Source of the DNA: Deinococcales bacterium
Lineage (GTDB): Bacteria > Deinococcota > Deinococci > Deinococcales > Deinococcaceae
Direction: 5' to 3'
Assembly (NCBI GenBank): GCA_025359705.1
Contig: JANYFS010000565.1
Coordinates: forward strand, 1 to 6,665
Length of the DNA: 6,665 nucleotides
Part shown: piece after piece, positions 1 to 5,746 of the stretch
Numbering within the stretch: position 1 is the first letter of the stretch
Layout: the number at the start of each line of letters is the position of its first letter
Translations under genes and position numbers: made by a program
Notes under the pieces: generated by a model
Told to the model about the DNA's origin: nothing
The model's database searches: none
The model's input: only the letters and a program-made list of their open reading frames with translations

Positions 1-1
1 G

Positions 2-307
2 CTCGAGCGGGCACAAAGTTCGCTGGATTTATTGGGCCTAGATTCGGCGGGCCTCGATGACCGCGATAAACTGCTGCTGACCACCCTGATCGAGCGCTTT
101 GCGGGTGGCCCCGTGGGTTTGGATACCTTGGCGACTGCACTCAGCGAAGACAGCAACACCCTCGAGGATGTCTACGAGCCGTATTTGATCCAATTGGGAT
201 TTATCAAACGCACCCCACGGGGCCGTATGGCAACCCGCCACGCCTATGTTCACATGGGCTTTGATCACCTGATTGACCCAACCGACTGGCCCGAAGCGGG
301 TATATGA
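2..307 (+). CDS. ruvB: RuvB Holliday-junction branch-migration helicase, C-terminal part (5' end outside window)
   Basis: The reading frame is open at the left edge and gives the last 101 residues of RuvB, the hexameric AAA+ motor that drives Holliday-junction branch migration with RuvA and RuvC. What is visible is the end of the lid domain (ERAQSSLDLLGLDSAGLDD) and the C-terminal winged-helix domain that contacts DNA. Its family signature is clear: LIERFAGGPVGLDTLA, then EDVYEPYLIQLGFI and KRTPRGRMAT. The AAA+ core with the Walker motifs lies upstream of the window. The TGA at 305-307 follows a short acidic tail, which is normal for the family. An internal TTG at 32 could be taken as a start, but the homology runs through it to the edge, so it is not the true start. 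The identification is confident; operon partners upstream cannot be seen. Confidence 0.95.
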   Translation, partial: LERAQSSLDLLGLDSAGLDDRDKLLLTTLIERFAGGPVGLDTLATALSEDSNTLEDVYEPYLIQLGFIKRTPRGRMATRHAYVHMGFDHLIDPTDWPEAGI

Positions 308-383
308 AAAATAGGTTAAATGACCCTTAATCTATGGTAAATCTACCGCGAATCCACCGATCAGCACGCCTAAAAACCAAAAT

Positions 384-409
384 TTGCCATCGATAGCGGT
401 TTCTATAAT
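384..409 (+). promoter_or_regulatory. Candidate promoter for the PATAN/DUF4388 gene
   Basis: There is a perfect -10 TATAAT at 404-409. The best -35-like hexamer is TTGCCA at 384-389, but the spacer is only 14 bp, so recognition may depend mainly on the -10. Transcription would start near 416-418, either directly at the ATG at 418 (a leaderless small frame) or with a leader of about 180 nt before the PATAN gene at 596. This is inferred from motif matches only. Confidence 0.4.
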
Positions 410-529
410 GAAAAGCAATGAATACCTGCGCTACTTCTCTACACACCCGTTACACCCGTTTTTGTAATCGTGTGATGGGAGTTGCATCCCAAAAATCAAA
501 TCCAAAATCCAACCCAAAATCCCAAAAAT

Positions 530-577
530 TCACAAGATATATCACAAGATATATCACAAGATATATCAGTGGATATA
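530..577 (+). repeat. 12-bp tandem repeat, three perfect copies and one degenerate
   Basis: TCACAAGATATA is repeated without change at 530-541, 542-553 and 554-565, followed by a fourth copy at 566-577 with three mismatches. The array ends 18 bp before the ATG of the PATAN gene. It is AT-rich and lies between the candidate promoter and the ribosome-binding site, so copy-number change would alter the leader length or any binding of a protein there. The unit is a multiple of three, so it would not shift an overlapping frame. Confidence 0.9.
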
Positions 578-595
578 CACAGTATGGGGTGATGG

Positions 596-1645
596 ATGCT
601 CGAGGGTAAATTACGTCAAGTCCCACTGAGCGAGCTTTTTGGTCTGGTCAATATTGGGCGCAAAAGTGGATTGCTCAAACTATTTTGCGAAGGCAAAGAG
701 TCCCACGTCTATTTTGAAGATGGTCAACTCACCTATGCCCGCATCCTCGAGGGGTCGAATTTGGGCGAATACCTGATGCGGATGGAACTGCTCAGTGCGG
801 TGCAAGTGCAGCAATTGGTCAATTTACAGCGCAAAGAAAACCCACATACCTTGCTGGGTCTGATCGCGTACCGCCGCAAGCTGATTCAAGAAGACCAATT
901 GATCGATGCGCTGAAGGCTCAAATTAGCGATACCGTGACCGAGCTGTTGCAGTGGTCGCAAAACCCTCAATCTGCATTCACCTTCGAGGAAGTCAGTGGT
1001 GACGCCTCGCAGGTTCCCACTGAGCATCACTTTAATCCGCAGCAGGTGCTGCTCGAGTCTGCCAAGCGCATCGATGAATGGTCGCAGGGTCAAGCCGAGC
1101 CGTGGCAGGTGTTGCGGGCGCGGGACAACGGACAAAGTTTAGGACTCGAGGAGTGGGAGCTAATTTCGTTGATGAATGGGCAGCGTTCCTGCGCCTCGAT
1201 TGCCACCGAATTCGATTTGCCCGAGGGCGAAATTTACCGCCGTTTGTACAAATTGATCGAGCGTGGAGCCGCCGAAGTACTGCCAGTACATCCCGAAGAT
1301 CCCTTTATTTTGGTGGTCAGCCCCAGCAGCACCCTGCGCCGCTTATGTACCATTTTGCTGACTCGGGCCAGATACCGCACCGTCACCGCCTCGAGCATGG
1401 AAAAGGCGCTCGAGGCTCTAAAAAATACCTACATCAGTGCGGCAGTGATCGACAGTACCCAGCCGCTTCCCGATTCTAAAATCTTGCGTGGTATTCCAGG
1501 CCGCCAGCATTTACCCGTGATCGCCCTAACCAACGAGCCACTCAGTTTTTGGGCAAGGATGGCTAAGCTGCGGTATTTGCCCAAGCCAATGGAAGAAAAT
1601 GTACTGCTCGAGGTGATTTCTCAAATGGTAAGACGGCCCACATAA
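596..1645 (+). CDS. PATAN (DUF4388) domain protein with degenerate C-terminal receiver domain
   Basis: A 349-residue protein with three parts. Residues 1 to about 135 form a PATAN/DUF4388 module (MLEGKLRQVPLSELFGLVNI, then GRKSGLLKL and VYFEDGQLTYAR), typical of PatA-like regulators. Residues about 180-230 resemble a winged-helix segment (EEWELISLMNG to EIYRRLYKLIERG). Residues about 236-347 fold like a response-regulator receiver. That receiver keeps the phospho-acceptor-like D286 (AAVIDST) and the conserved lysine K330 (YLPKPM), but the acidic pair after the first strand is replaced by S-P-S (VVSPSS, 240-245). Mg-dependent phosphorylation is therefore doubtful and it may act as a pseudo-receiver. 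In other bacteria such proteins join two-component or small-GTPase signalling; the partner is not visible here. The start ATG at 596 is preceded by GGTGAT (588-593), which matches the 3' part of the anti-Shine-Dalgarno complement. There are no membrane segments, so it is cytoplasmic. Confidence 0.85.
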   Translation: MLEGKLRQVPLSELFGLVNIGRKSGLLKLFCEGKESHVYFEDGQLTYARILEGSNLGEYLMRMELLSAVQVQQLVNLQRKENPHTLLGLIAYRRKLIQEDQLIDALKAQISDTVTELLQWSQNPQSAFTFEEVSGDASQVPTEHHFNPQQVLLESAKRIDEWSQGQAEPWQVLRARDNGQSLGLEEWELISLMNGQRSCASIATEFDLPEGEIYRRLYKLIERGAAEVLPVHPEDPFILVVSPSSTLRRLCTILLTRARYRTVTASSMEKALEALKNTYISAAVIDSTQPLPDSKILRGIPGRQHLPVIALTNEPLSFWARMAKLRYLPKPMEENVLLEVISQMVRRPT

Positions 1646-1725
1646 ATGCTTTATAAACCCGCTTTGTAAACCCGCTCGAGTACGCCTAAAACCGAAAAGC
1701 AGCTTGCTGGACAAGCTTGAGAGAA

Positions 1726-1758
1726 AATGGAAAAATGCGCTTCCATTGGGCATTTTTC
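1726..1758 (+). terminator. Overlapping alternative hairpins downstream of the PATAN gene
   Basis: Two inverted repeats share bases. AATGGAA (1726-1732) pairs with TTCCATT (1741-1747), and GAAAAATGC (1730-1738) pairs with GCATTTTTC (1750-1758). Only one can form at a time. The second stem ends in a T5 run inside its 3' arm, so it could work as a weak terminator for the PATAN transcript. A further hairpin lies just before it (AGCTTG 1701-1706 with CAAGCT 1712-1717). The function is not certain. Confidence 0.4.
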
Positions 1759-1777
1759 AGCTTTGTAAGGACTTGCT

Positions 1778-1806
1778 AAGACGGTGAGCGAGGGGTGGGC
1801 TATACT
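1778..1806 (+). promoter_or_regulatory. Candidate promoter upstream of dnaG
   Basis: The -10 is TATACT at 1801-1806, five of six consensus bases. The -35 is AAGACG at 1778-1783, with only the GAC core matching, and the spacer is an optimal 17 bp. The expected start is near 1813. It would feed either the short terminated RNA ending at about 1903 or, by read-through, dnaG. There is no experimental support. Confidence 0.45.
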
Positions 1807-1863
1807 AGTGGGATAGCGAGCAGGGTGGAAGGTTGTCCGCTCGAGTACAGCCTTAATTTTTAA

Positions 1864-1903
1864 GCAAACACATGTTGTATTGAGTGTGTTTTGCGTTTTT
1901 TTT
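1864..1903 (+). terminator. Strong Rho-independent terminator before dnaG
   Basis: The left arm GCAAACACA (1864-1872) pairs with TGTGTTTTGC (1885-1894), apart from one bulged base. A single G and eight T residues (1896-1903) follow. This is a canonical intrinsic terminator on the + strand. It lies 113 bp before the dnaG start and about 58 bp after the candidate -10 box at 1801-1806. It therefore either closes a short RNA or the PATAN transcript, or attenuates dnaG transcription. Confidence 0.8.
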
Positions 1904-1993
1904 GTCTCTGGTGGGTTCTTAGGTCGGGTTTCGGGGATGTTCTCTGGTGTATTTTTTTGTTTCGGCTCGAGGTTTAGAGCGGCTTAGATGTGA

Positions 1994-2015
1994 GGGTGTG
2001 GTGGGTGTGGTGATC
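1994..2015 (+). promoter_or_regulatory. dnaG ribosome-binding site overlapped by a possible two-tier G-quadruplex
   Basis: GGTGATC (2009-2015) matches the 3' part of the anti-Shine-Dalgarno complement and ends one base before the GTG start at 2017. A TGA lies two codons upstream in the same frame (2011-2013), so no longer start is possible. Immediately before, GGGTGTGGT is repeated twice (1994-2002 and 2003-2011). This gives four G-tracts with loops of 1 to 4 bases, able in principle to form a two-tier G-quadruplex whose last tract is part of the ribosome-binding site. Confidence 0.5.
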
Positions 2016-2016
2016 G

Positions 2017-3792
2017 GTGAGTAAGGACGAAGTACGCTCAAAAGTCAATCTGTCCGAGTTGGTTGCCGAGTACGTACATTTGCAACCCGCAGGGGCGGGG
2101 CGTTTTCGTGGCTTGTGTCCGTTTCACAAAGAAAAATCCCCCTCTTTTCATGTGGATAGCGCTCGGGGTTACTACTACTGCTTTGGCTGCAAAGCGGGCG
2201 GCGATGCCTTTAACTTTTTGATGAACCTCGAGCATCTGACTTTTGCCGATGCCCTCGAGCGTTTGGCGATGCGGGTAGGTGTCACCCTCGAGCGGCGCAG
2301 TTCTGTGGAAAAAAGCCACCGCGATTTGTACGAGATCAACGAAATGGCCCTGAGTTATTTCAAAGAGAACCTTGCAGGAACCGCCCAAGCATATTTTCTC
2401 TCGAGGGGATTGAACCCCAACAGCCTCGAGCGCTTCGAGTTGGGCTACAGCCCCGCCTCATATGATGGTTTGATTCGCTATGCTCGAGTGCGTGGGGTGG
2501 TGGAAGCGCAGTTGCTGTCGGCGGGTTTGCTCTCCGAAAATGAAGAGGGCCGCAGCTATGACCGTTTTCGTGGACGGGTGATGTTTCCGATTCGGGATGT
2601 GTTGGGCCGTTTGGTAGGTTTTGGGGGTCGGGTTTTGGACGACTCTAAACCCAAATATTTGAACACCCCCGAAACCGAGATCTTTAAAAAAAGTGAGCAG
2701 CTCTACGGCTTTAATTTGGCACGGCGATCCGCCTCGAGCGGTCAGGAACTGCTGGTGGTAGAAGGCTATTTGGATGTGATCGCGCTACAACAAGCGGGCT
2801 TTGAAACCCCCGTTGCCACCTTGGGAACCGCGCTCACCGCCGATCACGCCACCCTACTGGCCCGCCAAGGAGTCTCGAGGATGGCTCTGTTATTTGATCA
2901 CGATGCCGCAGGGCAACGGGCCACCCTCAGCGCCCTAGATCAAACTGTAGGGTCGCGCTTTGCGGTGCGGGCTTTGGTACTGCCCAACGGCAAAGATCCC
3001 GCCGAAGTGCTGGCTTCGGGCGACCTCGAGTCTTTGAAAAAAGCCTTGCTGGGCGGTATCGACGAGGTGGAGTTGCGGCTCGAGTACGCCTTTAAGCAAT
3101 ACGACATCCGCACGGTGCAAGGTAAACGCGACTTGCTGATGTTTTTGCTACCGCGAATGCAGGCGGGCGGGGTGGATTTGTTGGATGCTTCGGAACCGAT
3201 TGCTGCCAAAATGCGCCGCCGTGTGGCGGAACGCCTCGAGATTGACGAGAAAAAACTGAGCGAATGGGTTGCCAGCAAGTCCAAATTCAAAAATCTGTCC
3301 TCCACTCAAGTAATGGGAATGCTCGAGGGGCGGGGCGAAGAACTACGGGAGCGACAGTTTGCTCATTTTTTATTACAAGATCCACGGCTACTTTCTAAAC
3401 TCGAAGACGAAAGTTTATTTCACAGTTTAATTGTGCGAGATATTGTTAAAGTTATTCGTGAGACGGGTTCTCGAGAAGCAGTTTTTGACCATTTTAGAGG
3501 GCGTGCCGAAGAAAAAGAAGTCCTCGAATTGATGTTTGGCGTAGATCGCCCTGAAATGATGGCTGGGGCAGAAGCATCTTGGCAAAAAATACAACAAATG
3601 GGATCTGAGCATATGGAGGAAATCAAATCACATCTTGGGGAAAAAGAATTACTCCAAAATTTAGTTGTTTTGAAGAAGAAATTATCTTCTGTTAAACCTG
3701 AAGCGGAAATGCATTTATTGCAAGAAATTAACGATGTACAAAAAGCAGTGGAAGCCGAACGCCGCTCGAGGATGACGAGAGGAAGGGCTTAA
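2017..3792 (+). CDS. dnaG: DNA primase DnaG
   Basis: This complete 591-residue primase, of usual length for the family, makes the RNA primers for replication at the DnaB helicase. The N-terminal CHC2 zinc-binding domain is intact: C34 and H37 (GLCPFHKEKSPSF) with C55 and C58 (YYYCFGCKAGGD). The central core includes YDRFRGRVMFPI (181-192) and GFGGRVLDDS to KYLNTPET (201-220). The Toprim domain carries the catalytic acidic residues E249 (VVEGYLDV) and D294/D296 (LLFDHDAAG). The C-terminal helicase-interaction region (about 440-585) is helical and poorly conserved, as in other DnaG proteins. The start is GTG, fixed by an in-frame TGA two codons upstream and by GGTGATC just before. Fourteen CTCGAG sites lie in the gene, eight of them read as Leu-Glu. 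The last 400 bp are only about 38% GC, against roughly 53-68% in sampled stretches further upstream. The gene stands alone; the next gene is convergent. Confidence 0.97.
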   Translation: MSKDEVRSKVNLSELVAEYVHLQPAGAGRFRGLCPFHKEKSPSFHVDSARGYYYCFGCKAGGDAFNFLMNLEHLTFADALERLAMRVGVTLERRSSVEKSHRDLYEINEMALSYFKENLAGTAQAYFLSRGLNPNSLERFELGYSPASYDGLIRYARVRGVVEAQLLSAGLLSENEEGRSYDRFRGRVMFPIRDVLGRLVGFGGRVLDDSKPKYLNTPETEIFKKSEQLYGFNLARRSASSGQELLVVEGYLDVIALQQAGFETPVATLGTALTADHATLLARQGVSRMALLFDHDAAGQRATLSALDQTVGSRFAVRALVLPNGKDPAEVLASGDLESLKKALLGGIDEVELRLEYAFKQYDIRTVQGKRDLLMFLLPRMQAGGVDLLDASEPIAAKMRRRVAERLEIDEKKLSEWVASKSKFKNLSSTQVMGMLEGRGEELRERQFAHFLLQDPRLLSKLEDESLFHSLIVRDIVKVIRETGSREAVFDHFRGRAEEKEVLELMFGVDRPEMMAGAEASWQKIQQMGSEHMEEIKSHLGEKELLQNLVVLKKKLSSVKPEAEMHLLQEINDVQKAVEAERRSRMTRGRA

Positions 3793-3965
3793 TTGGTTAT
3801 TCGTTTGGTTATTTGTTATTCGTGTGCAGAAAGACAGAACCAGCCAGCGGACAGGCCGCGTGGCGTGCCGCTTTGTCCAAGATGCGGCCCGTCCCTACGA
3901 AAGATTGGTTTTCTGGTAAAAAGTCGCTCCCAAAGGTCATGTCTGGGAATTAGATTAACTTGGTA
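3793..3965. other. Convergent spacer with GC-rich inverted-repeat segment
   Basis: This 173-bp spacer between dnaG and the DUF418 gene begins with a T-rich run of GGTTATT/GTTATTCG-like repeats (3794-3821). A GC-rich segment follows (about 3837-3900) with nested inverted repeats: GGACA 3849-3853 with TGTCC 3874-3878, and GGCCGC 3854-3859 with GCGGCC 3884-3889. It contains no CTCGAG, unlike its surroundings. A 60-codon frame here (3793-3975, TTG start) has two CxxC pairs, but it reads through the hairpin segment and overlaps the 3' end of the DUF418 gene, so it is not called as a gene. The segment may be a dispersed repeat (REP-like). Confidence 0.45.
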
Positions 3966-5084
3966 TTATCCATAAGTTCCTTTGCGCCAGATCCACTCGA
4001 GCGGCCCCATTTTAAAAAAGCGCAGCCATAGGGTACTCAGCAGGATTTGCAGTGCAAAAAACCCCAGCACATAACCCAGTGCGCCCACCGCACTCAATTT
4101 ACCCAACATTTTTAGGCCATACGGGTACAACACAAAAGTAAAACACAGCGATTGCCCAATATAATTGCTCAAGGCCATGCGCCCTACCCGCTCGAGGGCT
4201 AGAATTCGCTTTCCTGCACCATAAAAAAGCATCAAACTCGAGAGATAAAACAGGGCCAAAGGTAGGCCAACCAAAGCGTGTAGGGTGTAGTAAGTTCCAT
4301 CGTCGGCAAAAACCAAGTGGCGCACGTACCAGACATTGACCGCCAGACCCACGGGTAAAAATACCGCGAACACCCTCCACCAAAAATACCTATATTTTTG
4401 TGGCTCGAGCGCTCGACCCGTTTGTACCAGCCAACGCCCCAGCAGCATCACCCCAATCAACCAAGGCAAATAAAACAGGGCAGTCTCAAAATGGCCCCAA
4501 ATCCCTTTAAACCGCCCCCAAACGAACTCGAGCCAGCTTTGGGCATTTTCGGTTTGGGGGAAAGGGAGGTCATAGCTGTGAAAAATACTTAAAAAATAGA
4601 TTGCCCCAACCAACAAACAGGCCAAACTGGTGATTAAAAGATTTTTACCCTCGAGCCTGCGAAGCCGCAGCATTGCCAGACCCACAAAGCCGTATACCAA
4701 CAGCACATCCCCGTCCCAAATCAGTACAAAATGCAGTAGCCCCATTAAAATCAAAATCCCCAAGCGCCTCGAGTAGATCCGCAGGGCTTCGGTTTCGCCC
4801 AGCCGCAGCAGGCGGTTCCACTGCAAAGCAAAACCCATGCCAAACAGCAGCGAAAACAGCGAAATAAACTTGCCGTAGCCCAAAAACTGCTCGAGCAGCA
4901 TGGTCAGATCGTTGGCGTTTTGGATCACTTTATTGGGGTATAGCGAAGCGGTATTGCACAGGTTGATCCATAAAATACCCCCCAAAGCCAAGCCCCGCAC
5001 CGCGTCCAGCACGTTCACGCGCTCGAGGGTAGGGATCGCCTTGGGGGGCAAGTTCAGTTCTGGTGGGTTAATTTTTACCCTCAT
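3966..5084 (-). CDS. DUF418 / YeiB-family integral membrane protein
   Basis: A 372-residue polytopic membrane protein, full length for the family. Hallmarks are RVNVLDAVRGLALGGILWIN (22-41), GKFISLFSLLFGMGFALQ (71-88), SRRLGILILMGLLH (105-118), WDGDVLLVYGFVGLAML (123-139), a C-terminal DUF418 region with GRMALSNYIGQSLCF (301-315), and the closing MGPLEWIWRKGTY (359-371). Hydrophobic stretches suggest roughly eight to ten membrane spans. The biochemical role of the family is not firmly established; roles in transport or envelope functions have been suggested. The start ATG at 5084 overlaps the last 17 bp of the upstream YbjN-family gene on the same strand, implying co-transcription and probably coupled translation. 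Nine CTCGAG sites lie within it. No terminator with a T-run is evident after its stop at 3966-3968. Confidence 0.9.
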   Translation of the reverse strand: MRVKINPPELNLPPKAIPTLERVNVLDAVRGLALGGILWINLCNTASLYPNKVIQNANDLTMLLEQFLGYGKFISLFSLLFGMGFALQWNRLLRLGETEALRIYSRRLGILILMGLLHFVLIWDGDVLLVYGFVGLAMLRLRRLEGKNLLITSLACLLVGAIYFLSIFHSYDLPFPQTENAQSWLEFVWGRFKGIWGHFETALFYLPWLIGVMLLGRWLVQTGRALEPQKYRYFWWRVFAVFLPVGLAVNVWYVRHLVFADDGTYYTLHALVGLPLALFYLSSLMLFYGAGKRILALERVGRMALSNYIGQSLCFTFVLYPYGLKMLGKLSAVGALGYVLGFFALQILLSTLWLRFFKMGPLEWIWRKGTYG

Positions 5085-5469
5085 GACCCATCAACATTAA
5101 ATCGCGGAACTCGAACACTGCCCGCTGCAAGGCTCGCAAAGACCGCTCAAAATAGCCCTTAAAGTCGTTGGGATGGTGCATAAAGCACTCGATGGTCGCC
5201 GAGGTATCGTCGTTGCGAATATAAACCTTGACCACCTTAAAACGCATGTTGATTTCATTGGCGGCATTGATTCCGCGCAAGCGCTCATCTTCATCTTCGA
5301 GGTTCCAAAAGCGGGCATAGACCAACTGAAAAAACAAATCGTCGTCTTCGCTGACCGACAAATAATAGTGTCCACCTTCGTACTTGAACGTTACATCACC
5401 ATCTTCATCGATACTGGGACGGTAGCCTTGCTCAACTAGGAATTCACTGTATTCTTCGGATCGTTTCAT
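5068..5469 (-). CDS. YbjN-domain protein
   Basis: A 133-residue soluble acidic protein of the YbjN family, which has a type-III-secretion-chaperone-like fold and whose E. coli member is linked to regulation of motility and stress; the molecular role is unclear. Visible features are FLVEQGYRPSIDEDGDVTFK (10-29), EGGHYYLSVSEDDDLFFQLV (31-50), the INAANEINMRFKVVKVYI segment (67-84) and a C-terminal helix LRALQRAVFEFRDLM (111-125). Length and pattern match stand-alone family members. The start ATG is well supported by GGAGG (5474-5478) four bases upstream on the - strand. The gene precedes and overlaps the DUF418 gene by 17 bp, so the two probably form an operon. Unlike most of the window it has no CTCGAG site, which leaves a gap from 5027 to 5511. 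Confidence 0.88.
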   Translation of the reverse strand: MKRSEEYSEFLVEQGYRPSIDEDGDVTFKYEGGHYYLSVSEDDDLFFQLVYARFWNLEDEDERLRGINAANEINMRFKVVKVYIRNDDTSATIECFMHHPNDFKGYFERSLRALQRAVFEFRDLMLMGHEGKN

Positions 5470-5537
5470 GCAGCCTCCGGTAATGGGTTGGGGTTAGATT
5501 TGTGCTGGGACTCGAGGTTGACTTTAGCGCTTAAGAT

Positions 5538-5569
5538 CTCGAGGGATTTTCTCGAGGGATCTCGAGGGA
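5538..5569 (+). repeat. Cluster of three CTCGAGGGA repeats
   Basis: CTCGAGGGA occurs at 5538-5546, 5551-5559 and 5561-5569, and a further CTCGAG lies at 5511-5516. This is the densest group of the window-wide CTCGAG motif. It lies 70 to 100 bp upstream of the YbjN-family start, where its promoter region should be. The arrangement could be an operator-like cluster or simply local expansion of the motif. Confidence 0.85.
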
Positions 5570-5746
5570 GGTAGTGGAGTATGCCCACATGTTGAAATTA
5601 TCTAGGGCATGTTCTACACACAAAATGCTCGAGATTAGCATTCGCAAGTTGACCACTACCGTCACGCCGATCACCCTGAACTAAAACCCTTTGATTATCT
5701 TGAGGTTTGCTCCAGGGGCCATCCCTTGAAGTGAAATTCAAAGTTT

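Larger units (their letters stand above)
308..595. other. Spacer between ruvB and the PATAN gene
   Basis: About 290 bp without a convincing gene. It holds a perfect TATAAT box (404-409), a repeated ACACCCGT (443-450 and 452-459), a run of loosely repeated CCAAAATC-like units (about 495-528) and a 12-bp tandem repeat (530-577). No intrinsic terminator is evident after ruvB. A 63-codon frame (418-609) starts 8 bp after the TATAAT box and overlaps the next gene by 14 bp. Its product is low-complexity because it reads the tandem repeat as ITRY units, so its coding status is doubtful. Confidence 0.6.
1646..2016. other. Structured spacer upstream of dnaG
   Basis: A 371-bp non-coding stretch. In order it holds TAAACCCGCT repeated at 1654-1663 and 1667-1676; CCGCTCGAGTAC at 1672-1683, which recurs at 1837-1848; a small hairpin (1701-1717); two overlapping hairpins (1726-1758); a candidate promoter (1778-1806); a strong terminator (1864-1903); and a G+T-rich leader (about 80% G+T over 1901-2020) with a T7 run at 1952-1958. 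No supported open reading frame was seen. Confidence 0.7.

Noticed and set aside
491..577. Repeat-rich spacer as a CRISPR array
   Set aside because: The repeats are 8-12 bp, in direct tandem without unique spacers, and no cas gene is nearby.
824..1135. 103-codon - strand frame inside the PATAN gene
   Set aside because: It is antisense to a well-supported protein, has no recognisable domain and no ribosome-binding site, so it is a shadow frame.
1078..1479. 133-codon + strand frame inside the PATAN gene
   Set aside because: It lies fully within the DUF4388 gene in another frame and its composition is typical of a shadow frame.
1811..1860. tRNA-like segment with GCTCGAGTAC resembling a T-arm
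   Set aside because: No cloverleaf with acceptor and anticodon stems could be fitted; the resemblance comes from the CTCGAG motif.
3793..3975. 60-codon frame with two CxxC pairs resembling a zinc ribbon
   Set aside because: It begins with TTG directly after the dnaG stop, reads through a T-rich repeat and a GC-rich hairpin segment, lacks a ribosome-binding site and overlaps the 3' end of the DUF418 gene. The cysteines are probably chance.
5518..5546. TTGACT (5518-5523) as a -35 element for a + strand promoter
   Set aside because: No acceptable -10 hexamer occurs 15-19 bp downstream; that position is occupied by the CTCGAGGGA cluster.
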